From Globomyces pollinis-pini (Eukaryota; Chytridiomycota; Chytridiomycetes; Rhizophydiales; Globomycetaceae), in the NCBI GenBank assembly GCA_025399215.1, contig MU621103.1, forward strand, positions 62,001-126,000: a DNA stretch of 64,000 bases, read 5' to 3'. Shown here piece by piece: positions 11,814 to 22,997 of the stretch. How positions within the stretch are numbered: the stretch's first letter is position 1; each line of letters opens with the position of its first letter. Below the pieces are notes generated by a model. The model was not told the DNA's origin. It saw only the letters and a list, made by a program, of their open reading frames with translations, and ran no database searches. The translations under genes were made by a program, and so were the position numbers.

Positions 11814-12847
11814 ATGAGTACAAGTACAGGAACAAGAACCGTTAGCATTCGCCCTTCCCCAACAAGAGCGTCCCAAACTATCGCATCAGGAATCTCATTG
11901 ACTAAAACTCTCTTGCCATCACCAACAATCTTGTCGTCCGAAACTCCATCCTTAGATCAGACCAAAACTGGATCTACAGGTATCAACACGACTACCTTGA
12001 TCTTGATCCTTGCTGCTGCTTTCATTCTAATAGCATTAGGAATCACTGTGATGATTCTATATTGCCGAAGAGCATCAGCAAAAGTAACTTTGAAAAGAGA
12101 ATCTGATTTATAGAAACAATTACCATCATCCCCTACGGAAATTGATATTAAAGATCCGGTAAATAATTGATTCTAATCAATAGGTTATTGTCATTAATGA
12201 TTCCACCAAACCAGAGGTTTCCAAATCTGATTCCATCCCCAACTCACCCACACCATTCAACACGCTTCCTATTGAGCATTCAAGACTATCTACAACCTCC
12301 GATCGTCTCGTCTACTTCTTCACCACCGATTTGACATCCAACGAAATCATGGATTTCATCTATCACAAACTTCTAGCCACAACTATCGATATCATTGTAA
12401 TCATCTACACTAACGTCAAAGGCATCAGAAGATTACGAATCCGAATCCGACTCGGAATTGAAATTAACCAAAGGAGATATCATTCAAGTTTATGAACATC
12501 AGTATAATGGATGGTGTTTAGGACAAAACAAGACTACCGATAAAGTAGGTTTAATCCCTGTTCAATGTATCGTTCCACAATCACCCAAGCTATATATTGT
12601 TGATTGTGAACAGACTCAATTTAGTCTTCCAAAAGTACTTGAATACGTTATCACTGTGTTTCCGGAAAATATCAAATTGGTACGGTTAGATATGACACAA
12701 GTGCAAGGGTCACTCAAGGATCTGTTTGCTTTGGAGAAGTTCAACCCGGATATGGTGGGATTGTTTGCAGGATCGGTCGAGTTTGAGGAACGGATGGAAC
12801 GCGAATTGCACCTCTTTTGGATTTCTGTCGAAGCTGGAAAAGTCTGA
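11814..12847 (+). CDS. TM-anchored SH3 protein (Y-SH3-X family)
   Basis: A Ser/Thr-rich N-terminus (about 55 residues) leads into a TM helix ('TTLILILAAAFILIALGITV') and a cytoplasmic region. That region contains a 'VYFFTTDLTSNEIMDFIY' segment (module Y), an SH3 domain ('GDIIQVYEHQYNGWCLG', then 'KVGLIPVQ') and a C-terminal alpha/beta-looking segment of about 85 residues (module X, 'YIVDCEQ' to 'HLFWISV'). Introns are near 12083-12113, 12160-12184 and 12394-12418. The last one precedes 'ASED', exactly where all paralogues have an intron. An in-frame stop just before ATG 11814 rules out continuity with the LRR gene upstream. SH3 identity is clear; the Y and X modules are not recognised families. 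Confidence 0.72.
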
Positions 12848-12948
12848 TTTGTACTTTTTTATCAGTCTATTGAATATATTGTTTTAATCGTATTTGTGTT
12901 TTAAACAACGTTGGATTTTTTAATTTCTAAGTTTATTATTCAACATGA

Positions 12949-14417
12949 TTATTTTCTAGCCCTCCTTTTTGATTTTCTCTTTCGGGTAGACACCGGTTTC
13001 GATACGACCTCAACCTCTATTTCCTCTTGCTCCTCCACATTACCATTCACTTTTAAATCCAACAGTGTTAATTCAGAGTCCAAATCGTTATCTGACATTA
13101 CAATTTCCGGACCAACGGCCATTTTTTTACTCTTCACTCCAGCATCTTGGTTTAAAATATCGATAATAGAATCCCAAACTAATGTCTTGGCATTATGTGC
13201 AAATACAAAATCCTGGTTGTTAATGAATGATGCTTACAAGGTGTTCATATGGAACGTAATTGAATTCAGCATGTGGTGGTAGTTTCGTTTTTAAATATTC
13301 TGGATCCGATATATTATCCTCTAACCCACAAAACAGCGTTATTTGAGTGGTAATATGTTTTGTCGGATAATTAACGGCTGGGATAGTACTCACATCATCA
13401 TCTTCTTCGTACATGGCAAATCGTTCGTTACCCATGATTTGGAACCAATGCTGATGTTAAATAGAATCGATTACCACAAAGTTTTGGACACTTGTGGTTG
13501 AGAATAGATTTTTGTAAAGAAGGTCTTGACGTTCAATTGATCCTAGTTTATCCATTTTCCATTTAAGGATATTGTTGATGACGGCTTTAATAAGAAATCG
13601 ATTGAGTGATAGGGAGATACCCGGTAAATATTCCGCAATAGGCATAAAACAACCTAATCGTTTAATATACATCAACCAAACCTTTTCCAAGTAAATTAAA
13701 TAAGAATCGATTGCCTCCACAATAATCTACTACTGTATTGAACGCTTCACTTTTAACCTCTACCAATATCAATCAAAAAATAGAAATACTTTTGGGTTTC
13801 ATTGCAGGAGCGAGTCCAATCATTCGATTGATTTTATGATTCAATTCTTCTGATAATGATAAAGCCGCAAATGCTTTCGCACTACCTTGAGAAAATCCAA
13901 TGTAGGATATTTTACAATGTCCAGTCATTTCCAAGATAAAATCCACAACAGCTGGTACATCAAACAAAGCCATTTCATCAATTGAATAATTCCAATACCG
14001 TTGACGATCCTTTTTAACTGATAAATCCAAATCATCATGTCCATACGAGTATTTACTCCCTCGCGTATTGGCAAGCCAGACATCGAACCCAGCATCGGCT
14101 AGAACGTAGGCTAGACTACATTCAGGTGTCCCTGCTACAAATAATTCACTACTATTCGCTAATCCATGCCATAACAGTACTGGGTACTTGTTGGTCACTG
14201 TACCATTCTTGCCGTGTGGGATGCGGAATAATTGGATGTGATAGCCATCGGATCCTGATACGATATGTGATTCACATGGATATTGCCTAATATTATATAA
14301 TTAGAAAGTACCTAAAATGAATGAGTTAGGGTGTTGTTACCAGTAGGCTATCAATGCTGGTGTTCCAGTGATTTTGTATAAATCACTCGGTATCTCTCTA
14401 TTATGTTCCAATTCCAT
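12949..14417 (-). CDS. Acid lipase / sterol esterase family alpha/beta hydrolase
   Basis: It belongs to the lysosomal acid lipase / yeast Tgl1-Yeh steryl esterase group, hydrolysing sterol esters or triacylglycerols. It shows 'PVLLWHGLANSS' (oxyanion region), 'DVWLANTRGSKYS', the nucleophile elbow 'GFSQGSA', a later acid 'GLEDNISDPE' and the histidine in 'YEHLDFVFAHNA', completing a Ser-Asp-His triad. The product is about 430 residues. The C-terminus is a Lys/Arg-rich tail after an acidic stretch, unusual for the family. Five short introns are evident; the first (about 55 nt, around 14285-14340) splits the Trp of 'LIAYWQYPCESH'. ATG 14417 is the first in-frame Met. No clear signal peptide is visible, so a lipid-droplet or ER location, as for yeast Tgl1, is possible. 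Confidence 0.85.
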
Positions 14418-14934
14418 TGAATTCCAATCAGAAAAAAAAGTAAAAAAGATATTCGTTGTGTAACAACGCTTAATGTAACACGGTAATACTATTGACGTGT
14501 TTTTGTTGAAGAATAGTTCAAGCTAGATGATAAGAATTGATAAGAATGATTAGATGAGGTGGGTAGGTGTGTTGATAGGATGACGCGATGTAGAAAAACG
14601 TGTTTGTTGATGCCAAGTGTATTGGCATACTAATCATCATCGGATAGACTACAAAGTTTTCAACTTAAAAAGTAATCTATTTCATGGAATAATATATTTA
14701 TCGAGGCTGTTCACTGTTCATCACCTGAATTCTCCGTGTTTGGTGGATTGAAAGACTAGGTAATTTATACATAATTCCTGCCATCCATGGTATAAATAGA
14801 TATAAAATTTCAACTTAACACACTCACGTATCATAAAAATGTTTGTATTGACATTTGTGATAACTCAAAACAAACACAGACATAAAATTGAACGAAAAAT
14901 CAGAAAAACCAAAGTTTAATTATATTAATTCGAA
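14418..14934. other. Intergenic region (upstream of lipase, downstream of GAL1)
   Basis: No coding signal is seen in these 517 bases. Two exact GATAAG words, the core recognised by GATA-type zinc-finger factors, lie 10 bp apart at 14529-14534 and 14539-14544, about 115 bp upstream of the lipase ATG. Their function is speculative. Confidence 0.4.
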
Positions 14935-16578
14935 TTAATCTTTGATAATCAAGGCACCGATGCAAGGTTTGGTAGCAAATAGAGCAGCATCCATAAACTC
15001 GTCATCCAAGTATCGGTCAGGGAAATGTTTAGCGTAATACTGTTCACGCAAAGCAGCAATGAATGGTTGTACCTTGTCACCAGGGACCAAACTTACGGTA
15101 CATCCTCCCCATCCAGCACCAGTGAGTCGTGATCCGTATGCTCCAAGTGTTCTATATATGAGTTTTTTTTTGTTACCTTGCTAGTTGGGTTAGTTCATCT
15201 AGTTCGGGACAACTGCAGTTGAAAAGATCGCGACAGCTTTGATGAGAGGCGTTCATGAGTGTACCCAACTGTTCGAGAACGTTAGGGGGCTGTGTGTGGC
15301 ATAAATGTTGGAATTGGTAGACACGTTGGGCTTCTGTATAAACATGTAGGGCTCGTTGGTACAGTTGAAATGTGTCTGCTCGAATATTGATGGATCCTAT
15401 GCAAGTATCTCGAAGTGTTTGGATTGGGATTTTGGTTTCCGTTGCAATGCTTTCCAATGTGTATGGTTCTGGTTTGATAAGTGATTTCACAAGTGATATT
15501 AATTTCTCAAACTTTTCGATTTGAGTTAGATTAGATGGGTTTGCGTTAAAGTAAAGTTCTTCGACTTCCTTGAGAGTGAGAGGATGATTTGGTAATTTTA
15601 AGCCGAGCTTAGTGCAAAGGAGAATGGAAACCAGTCGACATTCGACCACTCGTAAATTGTAATGGATAGGTGCCGTGACATGCTTATCAGCGGTTACCAA
15701 TGTATTGGCAATTACGAAAGCCAATTCTGGAGAAGTTTTTGGTAAGGTTACTGCAGTCGCATCCAGTTTTGGGTAAAAATCAATGAGTAAAGCTGATCCC
15801 TTTGGAGCCATGATAGAGATGGATTGATCCATTCTGGGTGGTGAGCGAATGAAAATTACTTACCCTCCAATCTGAACTCCAGCTAAACATTCACTTTCAA
15901 TGGCCGTTTTAGTCAGTTCACCCTTGTTCATGGTGGCATTATGGGCACACAACGTTGCTAAAGCAGAGCAGCAGACCAATGAAGAACTAGAAGAAAGACC
16001 AGATCCCTAATGAATTAGTAGGTAGAGTGCATTACTGTTGGAACGTTTCCAGAAACGACTACTTGCATAGAGTACAAGGAGGTAGGATTCAAGGTATCCA
16101 ATACACCCTAATATTAAAATATATGAAGGAATACCTTGTAACCACATTTAAAGTAGTTTGTCCATTCGTGAATGGATGGATCAATGGAGACATGACCAAT
16201 TGGATCATGATTGAATAATCTTTTTGGATATTTATCCAAGACATTAGCAATTTCTACGGTAGGATTCTGGGACTGTGTAGCAGATACGGCCATCTATATA
16301 TTAGTAAATTCTATTACGATAGTATCTTTTTCGATGGCCATTGGTAATACAGAATAACCAGAGTAATCGATATGTTCACCTGATGTTATTGATAACAAGA
16401 TACCGATTAAATTAACTCTTCCAGGACTTCTTACATAAAAAATAGGGGTAGAATTAAAAGTTGAAGAGAACTTATTTTTAATTGATTGTAAACGAGAATC
16501 AGTAGGATTTGAGTAAATAGAATTTAAATTTGAAGTTGTTAAAGTTGGGATAGAGTCCAGTAAAATATTTGTGTTCAT
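14935..16578 (-). CDS. GAL1: Galactokinase (GHMP kinase)
   Basis: It phosphorylates galactose to galactose-1-phosphate, the first step of the Leloir pathway. Motifs in order are the galactokinase signature '[21 protein letters not shown]' (interrupted by an intron), 'YFKCGYKG', the GHMP ATP loop '[16 protein letters not shown]', '[10 protein letters not shown]' with the catalytic Asp, and the C-terminal '[17 protein letters not shown]'. About 490 residues are spread over seven exons with short introns. The intron inside the substrate-binding signature (about 16376-16399) is a good landmark. All key residues are present, so it should be a true enzyme, not a Gal3-like sensor lacking activity. 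It is divergent from the LRR-SH3 gene across a 243-bp gap. Confidence 0.93.
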
Positions 16579-16821
16579 TTTGTAAAAGAAGTTTTAAATT
16601 TTTTAATGAAATTTGTGTACACACCAAATTCATTAATGAAATGTACAATGAAATACTACAAACTATCATAACAAAGTATGAAGTAGTTTATAACATACTA
16701 TCTATTTAGTACTACAATCACTGCCTAGTACAACATGGAATTCATCAGCCTTTTTAGAATTCGAAACACCTCCTTCAAGCCACTGGTTTCTTTACTTTAT
16801 TCTCAATCAAAAAAACTAAAA

Positions 16822-18759
16822 ATGTCCAGTACTGCTGATTGTCTACTATACACTACTGTCATATTACCTTTACTCTACCAAAATACCCCGTCTCCTAATC
16901 CATTATGCTGTTCAATGCAAGGTATATTATGTGATCAAAATCAAAAAATTACTCAAATGTATGACTTTGTCATTTAATTCTAGTTCAATCGGAAAAGATA
17001 GAAACGCTATTGGTTCTATCCCTTCAGAATTATCAAAATTAGACAAATTATCCGTATTACAACTATTTCAAAATAATTTGAAAGGTTCAATCCCTCCTTC
17101 TTTAGGTTCACTACCTTTAACAGACCTGTACTCTAATTTTTACTCATTCTAGTTCACTTGGCGGTAATCAACTTACTGGTTCAATCCCTCCTGAAATTGG
17201 TAACATTGCCTCCTTGAAAATATTGTACCAACTATTATTCTCATCTATATAGGTACTTGGACTTGAATAAATTGACTGGTCCCATTCCTCAAGAACTTGG
17301 AAAACTCAAAAATTTACAAATTCTTAGAATTGACAAGAATTCTTTAACTGGTCCGTTACCTTTATCCTTAAAAAATGTCGCTGATTTGTATGGTCTATCA
17401 ATTTAATTGTATTCTAGGAGTTTTGATCCCGCTAATGCACCTGGTGAAGCGCCTGTCACACAATCAAACACTACTCCATCAAAAACACCTTCTCCTTCAT
17501 CAACCAACAGTATTGATCCAGCACTGAATGAAAAGCCACCTATTTCTGGTGCTATGATTGCCATCATTTCAATTGGTGGTGTTGTTGTTCTTGGACTCAT
17601 TATTTTCGCAATCTACTATTACCTAAGGAACAAAAGACAAAACGTATTGTATTCAACTCTCACAGATAGGAACATGCAGATGTGTACTTTCCTTCTGACA
17701 AGTATCAAGCAACAAATAATAATAATTCATCAACAACTTTTAACAACTTGTCATCCAATCCACCCACAAACAATTTCAACAATTTATCAACTAACCCTAC
17801 CAACAATTTTAACAATGTCCCAAGCAATAATTCACCAATTCAATCTGTTCGTCCTCAATCCAGTTTACAATCTGTTGGAAATAGAAATTCGTTTGCAGTC
17901 CCATTATCACTTGGTATACCATCTATCTGTTTTAACCAAAAGGTGAAAAAATGAATGCTGGTCGGGATTCTTTAAATATTGAACTGATGAATAATCAACC
18001 ACTGATACCATCAGCCAGACCTGGAAGTTTCAATACACCTGATGCATACAATAATGCAGCGCAACGAGGAAGTTACAGTGCTGGATTGAACAGTGCACCA
18101 ATCAGTCCGTTTAACAACAGTCAACCGATTCAAAGACCAGAAGGAATTTTGGATGATGGGTATCCAGATAAAATCTTTTATTTTGCAACTTCTTATGGTC
18201 AAGAGCCATTCCTAGATTTAATTCAGTACTTGTTTTTGCCACTCAACATCAATTTAAAGGTAATTAATTCATTCTAGTCTCACCCAAGGCTGCCAAATCA
18301 TACTCCCCACAATTCCAAGATGAAATGGAAATTAGTGAGAATGATATTATACAAGTATTAGAGCATCATTATGATGGATGGTGTTTAGGAATGAATATCA
18401 CTACTGGGCTTAAAGGACAATTTCCACTTGCATGCACACTCCCACCGTACCCTACCGAAGTGACACTGATCTATTCACACGAACGGGATGACCACTTTAT
18501 TAATCATAAGCTTATCCAAGCCGCACTACTTTCATTCCCTACCCAAATAGCACTGATCAGTCGCGACACCACACCTGTTGAACTCCGAGACTGTGTTGAA
18601 TACTTCCAGTCACCAGTGGATGGTATTCAGAAATGTGTAGTGTGTGGACCACCTTACTATAACGAAAATCTTGTTGATTTAATCAAAAGCTATTCCCAAG
18701 AACGGTACTGGAATATATCGACGATCCAAATCATTAGTGCAGATTCTAGAATTGCTTAA
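16822..18759 (+). CDS. LRR - transmembrane - SH3 receptor-like protein
   Basis: This is the complete form of the family. It has an N-cap ('MSSTADCLLYTT', 'LCCSMQGILC'), about five LRRs of the LxGxIPxxLGxL type and a Pro/Ser/Thr stalk. A TM helix ('AMIAIISIGGVVVLGLIIF') and 'YYYLRNKRQN' stop-transfer follow. The cytoplasmic part starts with a long Asn-rich linker (repeats of 'TNNFNNL'), then Y module ('IFYFATSYGQEPFLDLIQ'), SH3 ('ENDIIQVLEHHYDGWCLG') and X module ('TEVTLIYSHERDD' to 'RYWNISTIQII'). ATG 16822 is preferred over 16735 because paralogues start at the same cap. LRR introns are phase 2 and 25-30 nt; the intron before 'AAKSY' is phase 0, as in paralogues. A plausible adhesion or sensing receptor that recruits proline-rich partners. 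Confidence 0.78.
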
Positions 18760-19069
18760 TGATTATTATCTTTTATAGAATGGTTTTTTAATGAACCATG
18801 TTTGTTATTTAATGAAATTAGTTTTTGCGATTTAATTTTTGATTTGGACCTTGAGCCACAGTTATAAATTCAATAGGGAAATAGGTGGATTGTTGTTAAT
18901 GATTTGGTATCCAATTATTTATATCATTCTTTTAAAGTTACTGAATGACGGGTAACTTTTAATTTGTGAGAAAACACCAAAATTAGTTAAATGAAGGTTA
19001 AATGAAACATGTGCCCCAACAATGATATAACAATCTAATTTAAAAAAAAAGTTGGACAAAAGAGTTTAA
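18760..19069. other. Intergenic, nothing recognised
   Basis: This 310-bp AT-rich spacer lies between the LRR-SH3 gene and the TMEM135-like gene, which point the same way. I see no exon, repeat or named motif. Confidence 0.4.
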
Positions 19070-20515
19070 ATGACTGGAATTCAACCTACAAAACTAAGTC
19101 CAATTGATGATCCAAAATATCCTGTTCAACCACCAACAATAATTCCAAAATGGAAGTCTTACTCTTCCATTCTCATTCATTCTATTAAAGGTTCTTCTCG
19201 TTCCTTTCTTATCTCTTTCCTTCTACGCGGTGGAGTCTCTTTCATTGTTCGTCTCATCTTGGTCTATCGTAAAAAGTATCTAAATTATATATTCATTCTA
19301 GATCTACTCTACTTGTAGCATTGCGTAATTCAATGGGTTTGGAAACTCAACGATTCGCATCCATGATTGCAACCTTTTCATTTCTTTGGAAATTCGTATC
19401 AAATTCATTATACTATCATTTTGGTACAATTTCTAAAGTTCATGGTGCCATTGCTGGTGCTATTGCAGGTTTGGCAGTCTTGATTGAAACCAAACCAAAT
19501 CGGATTACTATTGCACAACAATTTTCAATGCGTTCATTACAAGGTATTAAAAATGCTTTGAAACAACGTAATTTGTTTTCATTCCCACATGGTGATACGT
19601 TTTTATTTTCGATTGCTGTAGCATCTATCATGTATGCTTATACCATGCGACCTGATACCATCCCTAAATCATGTATGTCACTATCCTACTCATTGTAGAT
19701 TACAATTGGGTTGTTCAACATGGTAGAGTTCCTAAAGTCATGGTAGAATTGAATCGACAGAATACACGACAACATCAATTGGGATATCATCAAGCGGATT
19801 TAGGTGCCATTGAAAAGGCTTTGACGGTTGTGAATGCGCCAGTATCCAGTTTACATAAAGTATTGGAATATATTAAACGAAATGGTGGGACTATGCCTAA
19901 CGTCCCCTGTGCAGCATTACATGCTAAAGAATCTAGTTGTACGAAATATTGTACTAGTGTTTTTGGTTTAACATTTTTGGATATGATTCCGGTGTATATG
20001 TCATTGAATACTGTTCCATTACTGTTATTCAAAACTAAATCCGTGTTGTTGGAGTAAGAAATTACTGTTTTTTAATTATATAGACCTTTGAAATCCATTT
20101 GGAGAGTTTTGAAATCAACTACACAATCATGTTTATTCTTATCTACATACGTTACTATGTTTCAAACTGGATTATGTCTTCATCGTTCATTCTTTCCCAC
20201 ACATACCGAAAAATATTTGTTTTACTATCTTGGTCTAGTTACTGGTAAATTACAATTATATTCATGTTAGGATTATCAGTATTGGTAGAAAAGAAATCGA
20301 AACGTGGTGAATTAGCCATGTATGTCTTACCCAAAGGATTACAATCATTATATACTATATTGATTGCTAATGGGACGATATGTGCTATTCCAGGATTGGA
20401 AGTTGCAGCTACCTGTTTATCCATGAGTGGGATCATGGCATTGTATCAGACAGAACCACATCAATTATCACCATTGTTGTATAAAATGTTCAAGGGGGTT
20501 TTGGACACTTATTAA
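19070..20515 (+). CDS. TMEM135-like membrane protein
   Basis: It resembles TMEM135, a multi-pass protein linked in animals to peroxisome and mitochondrial dynamics and distantly related to Tim17 proteins. Support comes from several hydrophobic segments, the internal glycine-rich 'GAIAGAIAGLAVLIE', a central Cys-rich stretch ('PCAALHAKESSCTKYC') and the C-terminal 'GLSVLVEKKSKRGELAMYVL' followed by further TM-like segments. About 435 residues are in five exons. Introns (26-30 nt) join cleanly at 19277, 19681, 20053 and near 20245, each restoring the frame. Family assignment is from overall pattern; I could not align it. Confidence 0.7.
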
Positions 20516-20847
20516 TATATTAATTGCATTAATTTCGTCCCTCTTTAACTATTTATTGAATTAAACTATTATAACATGGTACAAGACACCATGATATTTC
20601 CTAACAGTACAAAACAGCATGATATTTCCAAACAGTACAAAACAATCATGCTATTATAGTATTGAAAGCAACATGTTTAAGCTCATTGTAATTTTTTTTG
20701 TGTGGTCAGATCCCTTCAACATTCAAAACACACACACAAGTTTCCAATTTTTTAGTTGCTGATTCTTATTCCTTGACTATAAAAAACCATTGAATATTGG
20801 AATACGTTCAACGACCTACTAACAAACCTTGAATTTTTAAATATCAT
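20516..20847. other. Intergenic with a short direct repeat
   Basis: No gene is seen. Two adjacent 28-bp copies beginning 'catgatatttcc' and ending 'agtacaaaaca' lie at 20590-20617 and 20618-20645. They differ by one or two bases. Confidence 0.6.
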
Positions 20848-22879
20848 ATGATTGATATTTTAATGGAAAATAATATGACTGGTACTTGTTCTTTAAAATC
20901 TCAATTCATCAATACTGATCCTTGTAAAGCTCTTCCATTCGATATTCTTATCAATTGTATATTACCTTGTCGGAAAACATTACCTACACTATTAAGAGTA
21001 TCAAAACATTGGAATCAAATGTAATATTACAATCATTCATTTTCTTTATAGACTATCAAATGATCGCATTTGGAGATTATTGTTGCATTTGCGTTTGGAA
21101 AAGGAATCAAATTGGTTAATTGAAATGGGAGTGGCCAATGCTGCTCCAAATCCAAGAGCTTTGTATAAAGAATTAGGTATCAATTTCAATCATATTATTC
21201 ATACATTAGCATTCTTATCAAATGAATATCATTATCCTATTCAATTGATACTCACATCCTTAACTTGTAAGTATTTTAAACAATTTATCCATAGCATCTT
21301 CATTTGATTCCCCAAGACAAACTATCAAGAAAACAACTGAATTGGATCCTTTCTCATTCTGGTCTTCAACTGGAACTGATACCGATGATACCGATGAATT
21401 TCTTGATTATCAATTGGTTCATTACACATCCATGATTACTAGTATACATATAAAGTCGTTTTTAGCGCAATATCAAAGGGGATTACCATATTATGCACCA
21501 AAAGAAATTTCATTTTCAATTGCCTTTACCAAATTTCATAAACCTCATTATATCTCTAAACGATATCCAGTGAAAGATTCACCAGGTTCGAATTCAATTA
21601 TAGTTTGTTGACCATTACTAGATGTCCAAGTTTTCCCATTGGATAATATTGTGATTGGTGGATATATCAAACTACATTTGCATGGAAAGTACAATACTCA
21701 ATCTAGCGATGGAAAATATTACACTGCCATTGAAAGTGTTTTAATTATGGGTGTACCTACCACCAACTTGAACAAATATCCAGAATTATCTACAACATAC
21801 TCCAATTGGTTTGATCTCATTCAACTAGATCAGTCAATATTAAACAATCAGTTCCACCACCCGGAATTACTTGTGCATGAAGCTTTGGTTGAAAATGAAC
21901 AGTTGGATATGGATATGTCTGTGATTGGGATTTCCGAAATATCATCCGAATTTTTATCGGTAAATAATGAACATGAATTTGAAGAAATGGAAATGTCGAA
22001 TTTGGAAAAACAATCCAAAATTAATGGTAGAGTTCAACGGTTATTAGATACACGACATCGTGAAAATTCTGCATTAGAGTATTGTAAACATTTATTCGAT
22101 ACTTTGGATTATATGCAAGCTTTTGATTTTATTATTGAATTTCCTCAAGATTCCATTGTACGTACCAAACCCATGTTGTCCATTTTGAAAGAATCTTGTG
22201 ATCGTCATGATCCTTTGAAATTCCAGAGTGTTTATCCAGTATATATTGGGTTGCTTTTTGATCGCTTGGTTCATTTAAATCGGGATGAGGCTTTATTGCT
22301 AGGTAAACTCCATAACCTTTTTTACCTTTAGCTGATGTGATGATATCAAATAATGATTTCCAACTTTTAGAACGTGGTATTAGATCTGCATTGGTAAATT
22401 TAAATTTTTAATACTGTTCATAGATTGATTGTACTTTGGAGTTGGGTCGAAAATTCGATATGCCAAATCGACCTGATTTGCTTAAACAAGCATTCTTTGT
22501 GTATTCAGATGGGCGAAGTATTGATAATGTAAACTTTAAATGGTTTGCTCATTATTTCAGATTTTGGATTGTAGTTTTCGCATGGAACAATATCGAATAG
22601 CATTGGAAGTTGTGATTACCAGTTATTTACCAAATGAAATGGAAGTGTTATTGCCTAAAATCATTAAATCTTATTCGTATAAAGTCTGTTCAAGGTTTGC
22701 ACAGTTTATGTTACGGTAAGAAAGAAGAATAATTAAAATTTTAGGTTTTTATTACAACATCAGTTGGAACCATGGGATATCCAACAGTTTAGTCAACAGG
22801 CTTTATCAGCATTAGGATTGAATGATCAGTTAAATGCTACCAACAGTCCACTTGAGTTACTACATCAAGCATCTGAATA
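20848..22879 (+). CDS. F-box-like protein, otherwise unknown
   Basis: The N-terminus after ATG 20848 reads 'PCKALPFDILINCILPCRK' followed by 'LLRVSKHWNQ' and 'DRIWRLLLHLRLEKESNW', which fits an F-box (LPxxIL...VxxxW...WxxL), the Skp1-binding module of SCF ubiquitin ligases. The rest has no domain I recognise; it includes 'VFPLDNIVIGGYIKLHLHGK', an acidic middle and a helical C-terminus. Seven introns of about 28-36 nt can be joined in frame (for example near 21022-21052, 21586-21621, 22303-22331). The stop is at 22877-22879. In-frame ATGs at 20863 and 20875 are alternative starts. Substrate-recruiting role is inferred only. Confidence 0.6.
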
Positions 22880-22997
22880 ACATTTCATATACTAGACGGT
22901 TAATTAAATAAGTTGTTTTTTTCTTTATTTTTGTCAATGCGCGTATTTCCAACTCCGATCAGAGTTTTATTTCTAAGTTTGTCATTTGAATTAAAAA

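Noticed and set aside
13220..13435. Separate small genes downstream of the lipase core
   Set aside because: These frames contain the triad Asp and His of the same enzyme and join by short introns.
16021..16160. Apparent frameshift in galactokinase between 'YFKCGYK' and 'NVPTGSG'
   Set aside because: On careful re-reading, a 27-nt intron followed by an open exon and a 29-nt intron keeps the frame; no disruption exists.
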